Notes under the pieces: model-generated
What the model saw: the letters and a program-made list of their open reading frames with translations, nothing else
What the model was told of the DNA's origin: nothing
Databases searched by the model: none
From: Acinetobacter suaedae
GTDB lineage: Bacteria > Pseudomonadota > Gammaproteobacteria > Pseudomonadales > Moraxellaceae
NCBI RefSeq assembly: GCF_008630915.1
Contig: NZ_CP043909.1
Span: 3,100,001-3,164,000, forward strand
Direction: 5' to 3'
Length of the DNA stretch: 64,000 nucleotides
Shown: positions 1 through 9,386 of the stretch, piece after piece
Numbering within the stretch: the first letter of the stretch is position 1
Layout of the letters: each line of letters opens with the position of its first letter
Position numbers and translations under genes: made by a program

Positions 1-1
1 A

Positions 2-412
2 GCATCAGGTGCTGCACCATTCCTTCGTGGCGCGCCAGTTGAAAGTCCTGAAACAGTAGCAACAGCAATTCGTATTGGTAATCCTCAAAGCTGGAACCAT
101 GCCAAAGCCGTCGTACGTGACTCTAAAGGTTGGTTTGATGAACTTAGCGATACAGAAATCTTAGAAGCTCAACGCCTACTTTCTATGTATGAAGGTGTGT
201 TTGTAGAACCAGCTTCAGCAGCGTCTATCGGTGGTGCGATTCGTGATATAAAAGCAGGTAAAATTGCTGAAGGTTCTGTGATCGTATGCACAGTGACAGG
301 TAATGGTCTAAAAGATCCTGACACAGCAATCAAGCAGTGTGCTGATGCCGTTATGTTGTCAATCGATGCAACAATGGATCAAGTTAAAGACTCTATCCTT
401 TCAAATATGTAA
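2..412 (+). CDS. thrC: Threonine synthase, C-terminal part (cut by window edge)
   Basis: This is the last 136 residues of a PLP-dependent threonine synthase, which converts O-phosphohomoserine to threonine in the cytoplasm. The frame is open from base 2 and includes SGAAPFLRGAPVESPETVA and the glycine-rich TVTGNGLKDPD near the C-terminus, both typical of the short ThrC type found in Acinetobacter and Pseudomonas. The internal ATG at 185 is not a gene start. The stop at 410-412 is followed by a strong hairpin terminator. The upstream part, and probably hom, lie outside the window. The PLP lysine is not visible here, so the assignment rests on the C-terminal segment. Confidence 0.88.
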   Translation, partial: ASGAAPFLRGAPVESPETVATAIRIGNPQSWNHAKAVVRDSKGWFDELSDTEILEAQRLLSMYEGVFVEPASAASIGGAIRDIKAGKIAEGSVIVCTVTGNGLKDPDTAIKQCADAVMLSIDATMDQVKDSILSNM

Positions 413-424
413 AATTAAGTTGAT

Positions 425-457
425 AAAAAAACCAGTTGCAAGCAACTGGTTTTTTTA
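425..457. terminator. Bidirectional terminator between thrC and pbpG
   Basis: Perfect inverted repeat ACCAGTTGCAAGCAACTGGT (431-450), flanked by an A-run on the left and a T-run on the right. It can terminate thrC (+) and pbpG (-), which converge here. Confidence 0.85.
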
Positions 458-471
458 TGCGTTGAAAAAGC

Positions 472-1536
472 TTAAACGCGTTTTGGTAGAGTATTTAACC
501 AGGTCAATAAGTTAGTTGCATCGCTATTACGTGCTTGAGTGCTTGGTGCACCCAATAGCACCACAACTGCAGGACGCGAATTGACTGTGGTATGCATCAC
601 GACACAACGTCCAGCTTCGTTGATATAACCTGTTTTAGAAAGGTTAATATTCCATCCACCGTTACGAACCAAAGCATTGGTGTTATTTGATTTCAATACA
701 CGATAACCTAAATTGAAATCATAGGTCGGTGTGGTTGAGAACTGACGAATCAAACCATACTGCGAAGCTGCACTGACTAAAATGCCCAAGTCACGTGCCG
801 AAGAAACATTGCCTGGATGCAAACCCGTAGACTCAATAAAATGTGTCGCAGTCATACCCAGTTGTTTAGCTTTACTGTTCATTGCTGCATAGAAAGCCGT
901 ACGCCCACCTGGGTATGTACGAGCCAATGCAGCAGCTGCTGGATTTTCAGACTTCATCAAAGCAAATAACAAAAGTTCGGCGCGATTCATACTATCGCCA
1001 GCACGTAATGTAGAACTAGAGTTCTTGCCACCCGCCCCTGCAAAATCGATCTGTTGTAAAGTCACTTCTTCAGACATATTTAAACGAGCATCTGCAGTGA
1101 CGACAGCAGTCATTACTTTAGTAATCGAAGCAATTGGTAGCGCTGTGTTGGTATTTTTACTAAATAATACTTCACCTGTCTGAGCATCCATCACCAATGC
1201 TGCACGTGCATTGACTGAAGGTTGACTACTATAGCCCACCGTATCACGGATCTGCACGCTTTGTTGAGGTGAGGTCGAAGAGGTAATCGCCGCTGAACCA
1301 CCACTACGTAACGTTGTGGTCACCGAGGTCGAACCTACTGGGCTCAAATCTAATGGCTCATCATCATTCATCAATTGACTGGCGTCATTCGCCGACCAGC
1401 TCATTGAGGCTGAACCATTATTACCCGAAATTGCTGAATTATTATTGACTACTAACTCAGCAAAACTTGTTGAACTCCACGCCAACAAGATTGACATGCC
1501 TAATACATGCATGACAGATTTTTTAGCATTTTTCAC
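472..1536 (-). CDS. pbpG: D-alanyl-D-alanine endopeptidase (PBP7/8)
   Basis: Low-molecular-weight penicillin-binding protein that cleaves D-Ala-meso-DAP cross-links in periplasmic peptidoglycan. The 354-residue product starts with a signal peptide (MKNAKKSVMHVLGMSILLAW, cleavage near SFA-E). A low-complexity Ser/Thr/Asn-rich stretch follows up to about residue 100, then the peptidase S11 domain. All three active-site motifs are present: SxxK in ASITKVM (about residue 137), SxN in SENPAAA, and KTG in SKTGYIN. It is transcribed alone, convergent with thrC. The serine-rich linker is longer than in the E. coli enzyme. Confidence 0.93.
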   Translation of the reverse strand: MKNAKKSVMHVLGMSILLAWSSTSFAELVVNNNSAISGNNGSASMSWSANDASQLMNDDEPLDLSPVGSTSVTTTLRSGGSAAITSSTSPQQSVQIRDTVGYSSQPSVNARAALVMDAQTGEVLFSKNTNTALPIASITKVMTAVVTADARLNMSEEVTLQQIDFAGAGGKNSSSTLRAGDSMNRAELLLFALMKSENPAAAALARTYPGGRTAFYAAMNSKAKQLGMTATHFIESTGLHPGNVSSARDLGILVSAASQYGLIRQFSTTPTYDFNLGYRVLKSNNTNALVRNGGWNINLSKTGYINEAGRCVVMHTTVNSRPAVVVLLGAPSTQARNSDATNLLTWLNTLPKRV

Positions 1537-1734
1537 GACACAATACTCAACTCAAGGTGCTGCACATTTGCGCTTACTATCATTATGCCTTACATTTGAG
1601 CATATTGGGTAAAGCTTTTATAGACACAATTGTGTACAACTATTCTCTAAAAATGAAGAATAGCATTGCTAATTTTGTCATTTCATTGCAAGCTAATTTT
1701 GCTTTATGTAACAAAAAACCAATTTTTTGATAAA

Positions 1735-1741
1735 AAGGAGG
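1735..1741 (+). promoter_or_regulatory. Shine-Dalgarno that fixes the TTG start of gacA
   Basis: AAGGAGG, complementary to the 16S 3' end, 5 nt before TTG 1747. It decides the start against the upstream ATG at 1666. Confidence 0.8.
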
Positions 1742-1746
1742 TCTTC

Positions 1747-2382
1747 TTGATCACTGTTCTCGTTGTTGATGATCATGAACTCGTACGCACTGGTATTTGT
1801 CGTATGTTAGAAGACCACCCCGATGTTGAGGTTGTAGGACAAGCTGAGTCTGGGGAAGAAGCAATTGCTTTAGTTCGTCAGAAACATCCTCAAGTTGTTC
1901 TGCTTGATGTCAACATGCCGGGTATTGGTGGGGTTGAAACCACTAGACGTTTGTTACAAAGTGCGCCGGATACCAAAGTAATCGCTGTGAGCGGTTTAGC
2001 TGAAGAGCCTTATCCATCATTACTTTTAAAAGCAGGTGCAAAAGGTTATATCACCAAGGGTGCACCGATTGCTGAAATGGTGCGAGCCATTAATAAAGTC
2101 ATGCTCGGTGGCAAATATTTTAGTGCCGATATTGCGGAACAACTTGCCAGTTCATATTTATCCGATACACAGCAATCCCCTTTTGATGCACTATCAGAAC
2201 GAGAAATGCAAGTGGCAATGATGGTTGTAAACTGTATAAGTGCGCAGGAGATTGCCGATAAACTTTTTGTCAGTGTAAAGACCGTAAATACCTACCGTTA
2301 TCGTATTTTTGAGAAATTGGGAATTGATAGTGATGTCAAACTGACCCACCTTGCGATTCGTTATGGGCTTATTAAACCTTAA
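1747..2382 (+). CDS. gacA: GacA-type response regulator (NarL/FixJ family)
   Basis: Response regulator of the GacS/GacA (BarA/UvrY) system, which in gammaproteobacteria controls secondary metabolism and virulence through CsrA-binding small RNAs. It has an N-terminal receiver (acidic pocket VVDDHE, phospho-acceptor Asp in LLDVNMPG) and a C-terminal LuxR-type HTH (FDALSEREMQVA through SVKTVNTYRYRIFEKLGI), almost motif for motif like Pseudomonas GacA. I place the start at the TTG at 1747 (MITVLVVDDH, 211 residues), because AAGGAGG lies 5 nt upstream at 1735-1741. The longer frame from 1666 adds an unrelated tail. It is followed closely by pilS on the same strand; no GacS is in the window. Confidence 0.88.
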   Translation: MITVLVVDDHELVRTGICRMLEDHPDVEVVGQAESGEEAIALVRQKHPQVVLLDVNMPGIGGVETTRRLLQSAPDTKVIAVSGLAEEPYPSLLLKAGAKGYITKGAPIAEMVRAINKVMLGGKYFSADIAEQLASSYLSDTQQSPFDALSEREMQVAMMVVNCISAQEIADKLFVSVKTVNTYRYRIFEKLGIDSDVKLTHLAIRYGLIKP

Positions 2383-2400
2383 AACTTTTGTGAATTGCCT

Positions 2401-3966
2401 ATGTTGGGAAAAGTTGCGCCTTCCATATCACAAACCATTTACCAACTTGGCATGTGGTACAGTGGATATCGCCTCATTGTTTCGATTTGCTTATTACTTA
2501 TCTTTCTTTTAACTGCAGAACAACTCACAAACAATTATATCTATCCACTCTTATATTTATATACGCTGATTGCTTATATCGGATTTAATATCAGTCAGCT
2601 TTTTTTTCTTAAAATCTTTTCTATACATGTCAATAAACAATTAATTGCTATCTTTCTTATTGATGTCATCTGCTTAAGTATCATTACCTTTGCAACAGGT
2701 GGTCCAAACTTACAACTTAGCCTACTCTATGTCATTATTATTTTTGCCTCAGCAATCCTATTAAACGCCCAACTTTCACTGGTGGTGACCCTACTCGCAG
2801 TCATCATGATTGTATATCAGCGATTCATTGGAAATTTATTAGACTACAATAACTTAAGCCATTTAAGTAATAGCTTACTTTTGGTTTTTTTATTTTTCGT
2901 CGTTTATGTGATTGGCCGAATCGCAGTACAACGCTTTAAAATTTTAGAAGCGCTTACTTTCCATCAATCCATTGAAATTCATCAACTGCAAAACATTAAT
3001 CGCTATATATTAGATCAAATTGAAGATGGATATCTGGTTTTAGACGAAAGTAATCATATTGTTTTGACTAATCCTGCTGCAAATACCTTACTTGGCATTC
3101 ACTTACCCGTTTCTCATGAAAAAACTCCTTTAATCAAATGGCAACCCGATCTATTTGAATTGATCAAATTTAGTGATTTAGAAGATGGCGAGGAGTTTAC
3201 TTTTGAGTCACAGCAAAGTTTGTATACGATACATGTATGCGTCAAACATTTAATTGTTCCAGAACAAGCACTTATATTGCTTATTCTCAAAGATGCCCAA
3301 AAGCTAACCCAACGCGTACAACAACTCAAACTAGCGGCTCTAGGGCAACTCTCAGCGAGTATCGCACATGAAATCCGTAATCCTTTAGCTGCAATTGTGC
3401 AAGCCAATGAACTTTTCAGTGAAAGTGACCCACATCAACAACAAATGCTGTCTCGCATGATCCGGAAACAGACCAAACGCATCGATCGCATTGTAGAAGA
3501 TACTTTGGCAATGGCACGCAATAAGCCAACTGAACCACAAAACATTCATCTTACTGAGTTCTTTGAAAGTTTATTTGATGAAGATCTAGCAGACGTAAAA
3601 CACATGATTCAGCTTGAGCTTTCAGAGGAAATTCAAATCTTATTTGATGATAAACAGTTACGCCAAGTGCTGATTAATTTAGTGAGAAATGCATTACGGC
3701 ACAATGCTTCGAATATGCCATATATTGAAATCAAGGTACATACTGAAGAAACACGAGTTTGGATTGATGTTATCGATTTTGGTTTAGGGGTAGCAAAAAG
3801 AGACCTTTCTCAGCTTTTTAAACCATTTTTTAGTACCGAAATCAAAGGAACTGGTTTAGGATTGTATTTGTCTCATAGTTTCTGTGAGGCAAATCATGCA
3901 AAGCTCACTTATGTAGAGCGACAACAAGGAGCATGCTTCAGGATTGAATGCTCAATAATTAATTGA
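2401..3966 (+). CDS. pilS: Sensor histidine kinase PilS
   Basis: Membrane sensor kinase of the PilS-PilR pair, which controls type IV pilus (pilA) transcription. About six hydrophobic segments fill residues 20-180, then a PAS-like domain (ILDQIEDGYLVLDESNHIVLT), then the kinase core. The H-box is SIAHEIRNPLAA with His at about 323. The N-box is LINLVRNALRHN, G1 is DFGLGV and G2 is GTGLGLYL. The start is the ATG at 2401; a TTG 6 nt upstream is in frame but no Shine-Dalgarno favours either. pilR follows 22 bases after the stop, so the two form an operon. Confidence 0.92.
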   Translation: MLGKVAPSISQTIYQLGMWYSGYRLIVSICLLLIFLLTAEQLTNNYIYPLLYLYTLIAYIGFNISQLFFLKIFSIHVNKQLIAIFLIDVICLSIITFATGGPNLQLSLLYVIIIFASAILLNAQLSLVVTLLAVIMIVYQRFIGNLLDYNNLSHLSNSLLLVFLFFVVYVIGRIAVQRFKILEALTFHQSIEIHQLQNINRYILDQIEDGYLVLDESNHIVLTNPAANTLLGIHLPVSHEKTPLIKWQPDLFELIKFSDLEDGEEFTFESQQSLYTIHVCVKHLIVPEQALILLILKDAQKLTQRVQQLKLAALGQLSASIAHEIRNPLAAIVQANELFSESDPHQQQMLSRMIRKQTKRIDRIVEDTLAMARNKPTEPQNIHLTEFFESLFDEDLADVKHMIQLELSEEIQILFDDKQLRQVLINLVRNALRHNASNMPYIEIKVHTEETRVWIDVIDFGLGVAKRDLSQLFKPFFSTEIKGTGLGLYLSHSFCEANHAKLTYVERQQGACFRIECSIIN

Positions 3967-3988
3967 TTAAATTAGGTTTTTCGGGGAA

Positions 3989-5416
3989 ATGGCAACTAAA
4001 CAACCACTCGTCTTGCTTGTAGACGATGAAGAGGACTTGTGTCTCCTCATGCAAATGACACTCGCTCGAATGGGGATTAAGACACATCTGGCTTATCGTG
4101 TAGAGCAAGCAAAAAAATTCTTTACCGAATTTCAATATGATGCATGTTTAACGGATTTAAACCTTCCTGATGGCAACGGTTTAGATCTCGTCCAACATGT
4201 CACCCAAAACTATCCAAACACCCCGATCGCTGTGTTGACTGCGTATGGCAATATGGACATTGCGATTGCAGCATTAAAAGCAGGGGCATTTGACTTCGTT
4301 AGCAAACCAGTCAATCAAGTGCATTTGGATCAATTGATTCAAAAGGCTTTGAATAGACCACGACCTGAACAAGAAGCGGCTGAAACAGCCTTAGAAAATA
4401 AACTACTGATTGGACGCTCTGCACCGATTCAACAACTACGCATTGCATTAAAGAAAATCGCACGATCTCAAGCACCAGTCTTTATTACTGGAGAATCAGG
4501 AACTGGAAAAGAAGTTGTTGCCAACTTGGTGCACCGGTTAAGTAATCGTAGTGAAGGGCCTTTTATTGCGATTAACTGTGGTGCTATTCCAGCAGAACTG
4601 ATGGAAAGTGAACTTTTTGGGCATAAAAAAGGCAGTTTCACCGGTGCCACTCAAGATAAACAAGGTCTCATTTTATCTGCACATGGCGGTAGTTTATTTC
4701 TCGATGAAATCGCAGAGCTACCCTTAAACATGCAAGTGAAGTTATTGCGAGCAGTGCAAGAAAAGAAAATCAGGCCTGTCGGCTCAGATCAAGAAATTGA
4801 TGTCGATTTCCGAGTGATTAGCGCCAGCCATCAAGATCTTGAGTTACTGGTCCAACAAGGAAAATTCCGACAAGATTTATTTTTCCGCATCCATGTCATG
4901 GATATCGTCCTACCGCCATTACGTGAACGTGGACAGGATATCTTGTTATTGGCGAATCACTTTATTCAGAAAATTAGCCAGGAATGGGAGCTGCCTGCCA
5001 AGACATTATCGTCTCGTGCAGAGCAATTCTTATTACAGCAATATTTCCCTGGTAACGTGCGCGAACTACGCAATATTATCGAACGAGCAATAACGCTCAG
5101 TGATGATGAAACGATTGATTTGGCGCACTTACAAACAGCACCATTACGCAATCCAATTCCAACGCCATCACCGCACTCTTATTCTCAAGAGGAGGCTGAG
5201 CAACCACAATACACCAGTCCAAACACAAGCTCGAAAAAACTACCACCTGAAGGCTTAGAGCGTTATTTAGAAAATATTGAAAAAGAAGTTCTACTCAATG
5301 CATTGAATCTAACCCATTGGAATCGGACGCTCGCCGCAAAAAAACTTGGAATGACTTTCCGTTCCTTGCGCTATCGTTTGAAAAAATTCGGGCTAGACAC
5401 CGAAGAAGATGAATAA
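3989..5416 (+). CDS. pilR: Sigma-54-dependent response regulator PilR
   Basis: NtrC-family activator that drives sigma-54 transcription of pilin genes when phosphorylated by PilS. The receiver domain has its phospho-acceptor at Asp56 (LTDLNLPDGNG). The AAA+ domain shows Walker A GESGTGKE, the sigma-54 contact loop GSFTGAT (the usual GAFTGA with Ser for Ala) and Walker B LFLDEIAELP. A C-terminal Fis-type HTH (WNRTLAAKKLGMTFRSLRYR) completes it at 475 residues, a normal length. It directly follows pilS and ends before a hairpin. Confidence 0.93.
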   Translation: MATKQPLVLLVDDEEDLCLLMQMTLARMGIKTHLAYRVEQAKKFFTEFQYDACLTDLNLPDGNGLDLVQHVTQNYPNTPIAVLTAYGNMDIAIAALKAGAFDFVSKPVNQVHLDQLIQKALNRPRPEQEAAETALENKLLIGRSAPIQQLRIALKKIARSQAPVFITGESGTGKEVVANLVHRLSNRSEGPFIAINCGAIPAELMESELFGHKKGSFTGATQDKQGLILSAHGGSLFLDEIAELPLNMQVKLLRAVQEKKIRPVGSDQEIDVDFRVISASHQDLELLVQQGKFRQDLFFRIHVMDIVLPPLRERGQDILLLANHFIQKISQEWELPAKTLSSRAEQFLLQQYFPGNVRELRNIIERAITLSDDETIDLAHLQTAPLRNPIPTPSPHSYSQEEAEQPQYTSPNTSSKKLPPEGLERYLENIEKEVLLNALNLTHWNRTLAAKKLGMTFRSLRYRLKKFGLDTEEDE

Positions 5417-5430
5417 TTGATCATACATAA

Positions 5431-5464
5431 AACAACGCCTCGATCTATAGATTGAGGCATTGTT
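5431..5464. terminator. Terminator between pilR and ctpA
   Basis: Imperfect hairpin GCCTCGATC / GATTGAGGC (5437-5458), extended by ACAA/TTGT, in the 51-bp convergent gap. The T-tract is weak. Confidence 0.5.
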
Positions 5465-5467
5465 AAT

Positions 5468-6634
5468 TTACAGTCTGCTTTTTAGTACCAAATCAGTGAT
5501 ATGGTCTAAGTAGTATTCCTCTTTCATTTCAGGCTGTAAAGCATAGGCTTGGTTGGGTTGAATTCCTTGCCCCTCAATCATCAATCCGTTGGGAGTGTAA
5601 TAATGTGAAACTGTCATTTGCAAAGCAGCACCATTAGGCAACGGAAATAGCTTTTGTACCACCCCCTTGCCATAACTGGTTTCTCCAACAAGCCATGCAC
5701 GTTTATGCTCTTTTAAAGCTGCGGCAAAGACTTCTGCTGCCGATGCTGAACGTCGATTAATCAGCACGCCTAGCTTCAGATTTTGAAACTCTTTCGATGG
5801 CAAAGCTTGAAATTGTTGATCACCTTCTGAGCGACTCTTTGTGGTCACAATTAATCCTTGATTTAAAAACAAGTCCGCAGATTCAACTGCGGCAGATAGA
5901 AGTCCTCCAGGGTTATTTCTTAAATCCAAAACAACTGCTTTTAATTTAGGTGAACTAAACTCTTCAATCAAACGCTTGATTTCATTAGCTGTATCTTGCT
6001 GGAAAACTTTGACTTTTAACACTAATACTTGGTTGGATAGTAAAACAGGCTCAATATCCGTTTCTACCTTCTTGTTTCGCACTAAAATCACTGTGCTCGT
6101 AGTGTTCTCTGGTAGTATTTGTACCGTACTGCCAATCGAACCATATAACAAACCTTGCACTTGATCTTGATTTAAATTTTTTAATTCTTGATTATCAACT
6201 TTAAGGATGACTTGACCATTTCTCAGTCCAAGCTTATTCGAATCAGACCCAGTTTTTAAATCCTGAATTTTCCATAACTTGCTGTGTTGATCAAAGCCTA
6301 GATTAAAATCAACTGAAGCTAAATCACCTTCCGTGTATTGGATGAGTTGACGATATTCTTCTGCAGATAAATAGCGAGAATATGGATCTAAGCCCCCTAC
6401 TAAACCTTTGATCGATTGCTGAAATAAAGCATCATCTGATTTTTTCTCAACATAATTGTCTCGAACAATGCCATAAATCTGCACAAATTGCTGAATCGAC
6501 TCTATTGGTACTTCAGCACTTCGTGATGGTGGATTCTCCCCCCATCCAGACAATGGTGCTGCAACAAGTGTATGCCCCCAACACATCAACAAACTGGCAA
6601 ATATAGCGCGATAAATGTTGTTGTGTGGGGTCAT
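5468..6634 (-). CDS. ctpA: S41-family C-terminal processing peptidase (CtpA/Prc-like)
   Basis: Periplasmic serine protease with a signal peptide (cleavage near LVAA-PL), an N-terminal helical segment (IYGIVRDNYVEKKSDDALF and GLVGGLDPYSRYLS), a PDZ domain and the S41 tail-specific protease domain. Catalytic Ser is in INRRSASAAEVFAAAL and Lys in TSYGKGVVQKLF. At 388 residues it matches the short CtpA type, which trims proteins and regulates cell-wall hydrolases. It lies 9 nt downstream of gpmI on the same strand, an arrangement (gpmI then ctpA) common in gammaproteobacteria, so it is likely co-transcribed. Confidence 0.88.
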   Translation of the reverse strand: MTPHNNIYRAIFASLLMCWGHTLVAAPLSGWGENPPSRSAEVPIESIQQFVQIYGIVRDNYVEKKSDDALFQQSIKGLVGGLDPYSRYLSAEEYRQLIQYTEGDLASVDFNLGFDQHSKLWKIQDLKTGSDSNKLGLRNGQVILKVDNQELKNLNQDQVQGLLYGSIGSTVQILPENTTSTVILVRNKKVETDIEPVLLSNQVLVLKVKVFQQDTANEIKRLIEEFSSPKLKAVVLDLRNNPGGLLSAAVESADLFLNQGLIVTTKSRSEGDQQFQALPSKEFQNLKLGVLINRRSASAAEVFAAALKEHKRAWLVGETSYGKGVVQKLFPLPNGAALQMTVSHYYTPNGLMIEGQGIQPNQAYALQPEMKEEYYLDHITDLVLKSRL

Positions 6635-6643
6635 TCTCTCACC

Positions 6644-8188
6644 TTATTGTAAAGTAATTAGATTTTTACCTTGCATCTCTTGTGGTACAGGGATATTCAT
6701 CAAATGTAATAATGTTGGTGCAACATCTGCCAGCACCCCCCCTTCAGCAATGGTTGCTTGAGTAGGGCCAACATAGATAAAAGGAACAAGTTCAGTTGTA
6801 TGCTGAGTATGAACTTGACCACTATCATAGTCTTGCATTTGTTCTACATTACCATGATCTGCCGTAATTAACATATGTCCTTTGTGTGCCATCACCGCAT
6901 CATAAACACGTCCTAAACAGGTATCGACCGTTTCTACTGCTTTAACTGCTGCATCGAATACCCCCGTATGCCCGACCATATCTCCATTGGCATAATTCAC
7001 CACCAATAGATCAAATTCACCCGAGTTAATCGCATTGACCAATTCATCTGTGACTTCATAGGCACTCATTTCAGGTTTTAAATCATAGGTTGCAACATTC
7101 GGTGATGGAATCAAAATACGTTTCTCACCCACATATTCATCCTCTCGCCCACCGCTAAAGAAGAAAGTCACATGTGCATATTTTTCTGTTTCAGCAATAC
7201 GTAATTGTGTCTTACCTAAGCTTGATAAATATTCACCAATCGAATTTTTTAACTCTTCTGGCATATAAGCGACTGGCGCATCAATACTTGCTTGATAACG
7301 AGTCAACATGACAAATTTTGATAAATTTGGCACGACCTTACGTTCAAAACCAGCAAAATCTTTTTCCACAAAGGCACGTGTAATTTCTCGTGCGCGATCA
7401 GCTCGGAAATTCATAAATACGAGGCTATCGCCATCCTGTACTTTAACAATCTCGCCAATACGTGTTGCTTTGACAAACTCATCATTTTCTTCAGCAGCAT
7501 AGGCCTGCTCTAGACCTTCAACTGCTGAATTTGCCACACGAACAGCCTCACCTTCCGTCATTAAACGGTAAGCTTCTTCGACACGATTCCAACGATTGTC
7601 ACGATCCATCGCAAAATAGCGACCAATCATTGACACAATACGTCCTTGATTTGGGTATTGAGCAAATAAAGCATCTAATTTTTCTAATGAGGGTTGAGCA
7701 CTACGTGGCGGTGTATCACGCCCATCAAGGAATGCATGTAAATACACTGTTGCCCCACGTTTTAGTGCAAGCTCACACATCGCAACGATATGATCTTCAT
7801 GTGAATGTACACCACCCTCTGAGAGTAGACCCATCACATGAACTGCACCATTGGCGGCCTTGGCTTTCTCAACCGCATCCACCAATACTTCATGCTCAAA
7901 GAAATCCCCAGTACGGATATCTTTAGTAATACGGGTAAAATCTTGATATAGCACGCGACCCGCACCAAGATTCATATGCCCCACTTCAGAGTTACCCATT
8001 TGCCCATCAGGAAGACCAACATCTTCTCCTGAGCCAGAAATTAAACTATTCGGATGCTTGGCTTTCATCGCAGTCAAATTTGGGGTTTGCGCAGCTAAAT
8101 ACGCATTATCTTCAACTGCTTCACGATGTCCTACACCATCCATAATTACAAGAACGTGAGGAATTTTGCCAGCATTTGCATCCGTCAT
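6644..8188 (-). CDS. gpmI: 2,3-bisphosphoglycerate-independent phosphoglycerate mutase
   Basis: Interconverts 3- and 2-phosphoglycerate in glycolysis and gluconeogenesis through a phosphoserine intermediate with two Mn ions. Alkaline-phosphatase-fold features are clear: [12 protein letters not shown] at the N-terminus, active-site Ser67 in [16 protein letters not shown], substrate loop [14 protein letters not shown], and metal ligands in [14 protein letters not shown] and [12 protein letters not shown]. The 514-residue length is standard. First gene of a probable gpmI-ctpA unit. Confidence 0.96.
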   Translation of the reverse strand: MTDANAGKIPHVLVIMDGVGHREAVEDNAYLAAQTPNLTAMKAKHPNSLISGSGEDVGLPDGQMGNSEVGHMNLGAGRVLYQDFTRITKDIRTGDFFEHEVLVDAVEKAKAANGAVHVMGLLSEGGVHSHEDHIVAMCELALKRGATVYLHAFLDGRDTPPRSAQPSLEKLDALFAQYPNQGRIVSMIGRYFAMDRDNRWNRVEEAYRLMTEGEAVRVANSAVEGLEQAYAAEENDEFVKATRIGEIVKVQDGDSLVFMNFRADRAREITRAFVEKDFAGFERKVVPNLSKFVMLTRYQASIDAPVAYMPEELKNSIGEYLSSLGKTQLRIAETEKYAHVTFFFSGGREDEYVGEKRILIPSPNVATYDLKPEMSAYEVTDELVNAINSGEFDLLVVNYANGDMVGHTGVFDAAVKAVETVDTCLGRVYDAVMAHKGHMLITADHGNVEQMQDYDSGQVHTQHTTELVPFIYVGPTQATIAEGGVLADVAPTLLHLMNIPVPQEMQGKNLITLQ

Positions 8189-8312
8189 AATGGACTCTCT
8201 GTTTGTCTATCATTTGATCGGCATAGTTTACCGAAATTTACATCAATTCTCCATGATCTTAACGATGGCTTTCACCAATGTTCGCGATAGAGCAAGCACA
8301 TCGATCAATTGG

Positions 8313-9386
8313 TTATCTTGCTCGATACAATAAATAACTTCCGATCATGAACATCAACACTACCGGTAATAGTACGAACCATGCAGGTGACGGCGCATAA
8401 ACTAAACTCGCGTATCCCATGAAATCTTGTAAATAGAAGAAACCGAGTCCCGTAAAAAGTGCAATAACCAATCTAAATCCCATAGATTGTTGACGTAAAG
8501 GACCAAAAATAAATGAACACGCAATCAATACCAAAGCAATCAAGGCAAATGGTGAAGCAACTTTCTGCCAAAAAGCCAATTCATAGGTTTTAGGCACTTG
8601 GCTATACTCTTCCATATAACGCATAAAACTGATCAACTGACTTGGAGACAAATCTTCAGGATCTATCGTCACCATATGGACATATTTTGGCTGTAATGCC
8701 AATGCTAATGCTTGGTTGGCATGATCTGTTTTTATGGCATTCCCTTGGGGCAGTAAATCAATCTGATGAGACTGTTCAAGTGCCCACTGTCCATCTTTAA
8801 CAAAATTCCCTTCTTCAGCCGTAACAAAAGACTGTAGTCGATAGTTTTCATCAAAATCAATGGATTGGATATTACGTAACTGACCTTGAGAGTTAGCATA
8901 ATCAATATAGGTAAAACGCTGCCCTTCTCTCGACCAATAACCTTTAACTTCACCCAATGCTGCTGCGCTACGTTGCTTTTTAATACTTTGTGCTTTTTCA
9001 TTGGTATAGGGGATCACCCACTCACTCAATGTAAAGGATAAAACAATCAGCAATAAAGCCGACCGCATCACCCAGCCCACGATTCGCCAGAGACTAATCC
9101 CAACCGAACGCATGACGATCAACTCACTATTAGAAGCCAGTGCACCTAATCCTAAAACAGAGCCAATCAAAGCAGCGACAGGTAAAATTTCATATAAATA
9201 GCGAGGTGCTCCCCATAACACATACAAGAATGCTTGCCACGCATTATAATTTGACTTTAATGAGCCCAACTCCCCCAGATAGGTAAATAGGACTTGTAAA
9301 AAAGACAGCACCAACGTCGTACCGAGCATTGCCAGTACCGTGGTTTTTGTTACATGTTTGGCGACTATTCGACGTGCTAACATCAC
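8313..9386 (-). CDS. lptG: LPS export ABC transporter permease LptG
   Basis: Inner-membrane permease of the LptB2FG complex, which extracts lipopolysaccharide or lipooligosaccharide into the Lpt bridge. It shows the YjgP/YjgQ pattern: a TM segment near residues 15-35 followed by LGELGS, paired TMs near 55-130, a central periplasmic beta domain and three C-terminal TMs. The start ATGATG overlaps the lptF stop by 4 nt, indicating translational coupling. 357 residues, normal length. Confidence 0.93.
   Translation of the reverse strand: MMLARRIVAKHVTKTTVLAMLGTTLVLSFLQVLFTYLGELGSLKSNYNAWQAFLYVLWGAPRYLYEILPVAALIGSVLGLGALASNSELIVMRSVGISLWRIVGWVMRSALLLIVLSFTLSEWVIPYTNEKAQSIKKQRSAAALGEVKGYWSREGQRFTYIDYANSQGQLRNIQSIDFDENYRLQSFVTAEEGNFVKDGQWALEQSHQIDLLPQGNAIKTDHANQALALALQPKYVHMVTIDPEDLSPSQLISFMRYMEEYSQVPKTYELAFWQKVASPFALIALVLIACSFIFGPLRQQSMGFRLVIALFTGLGFFYLQDFMGYASLVYAPSPAWFVLLPVVLMFMIGSYLLYRAR

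Noticed and set aside
1666..1746. 27 extra N-terminal residues of GacA
   Set aside because: Not family sequence; the AAGGAGG before TTG 1747 marks the true start.
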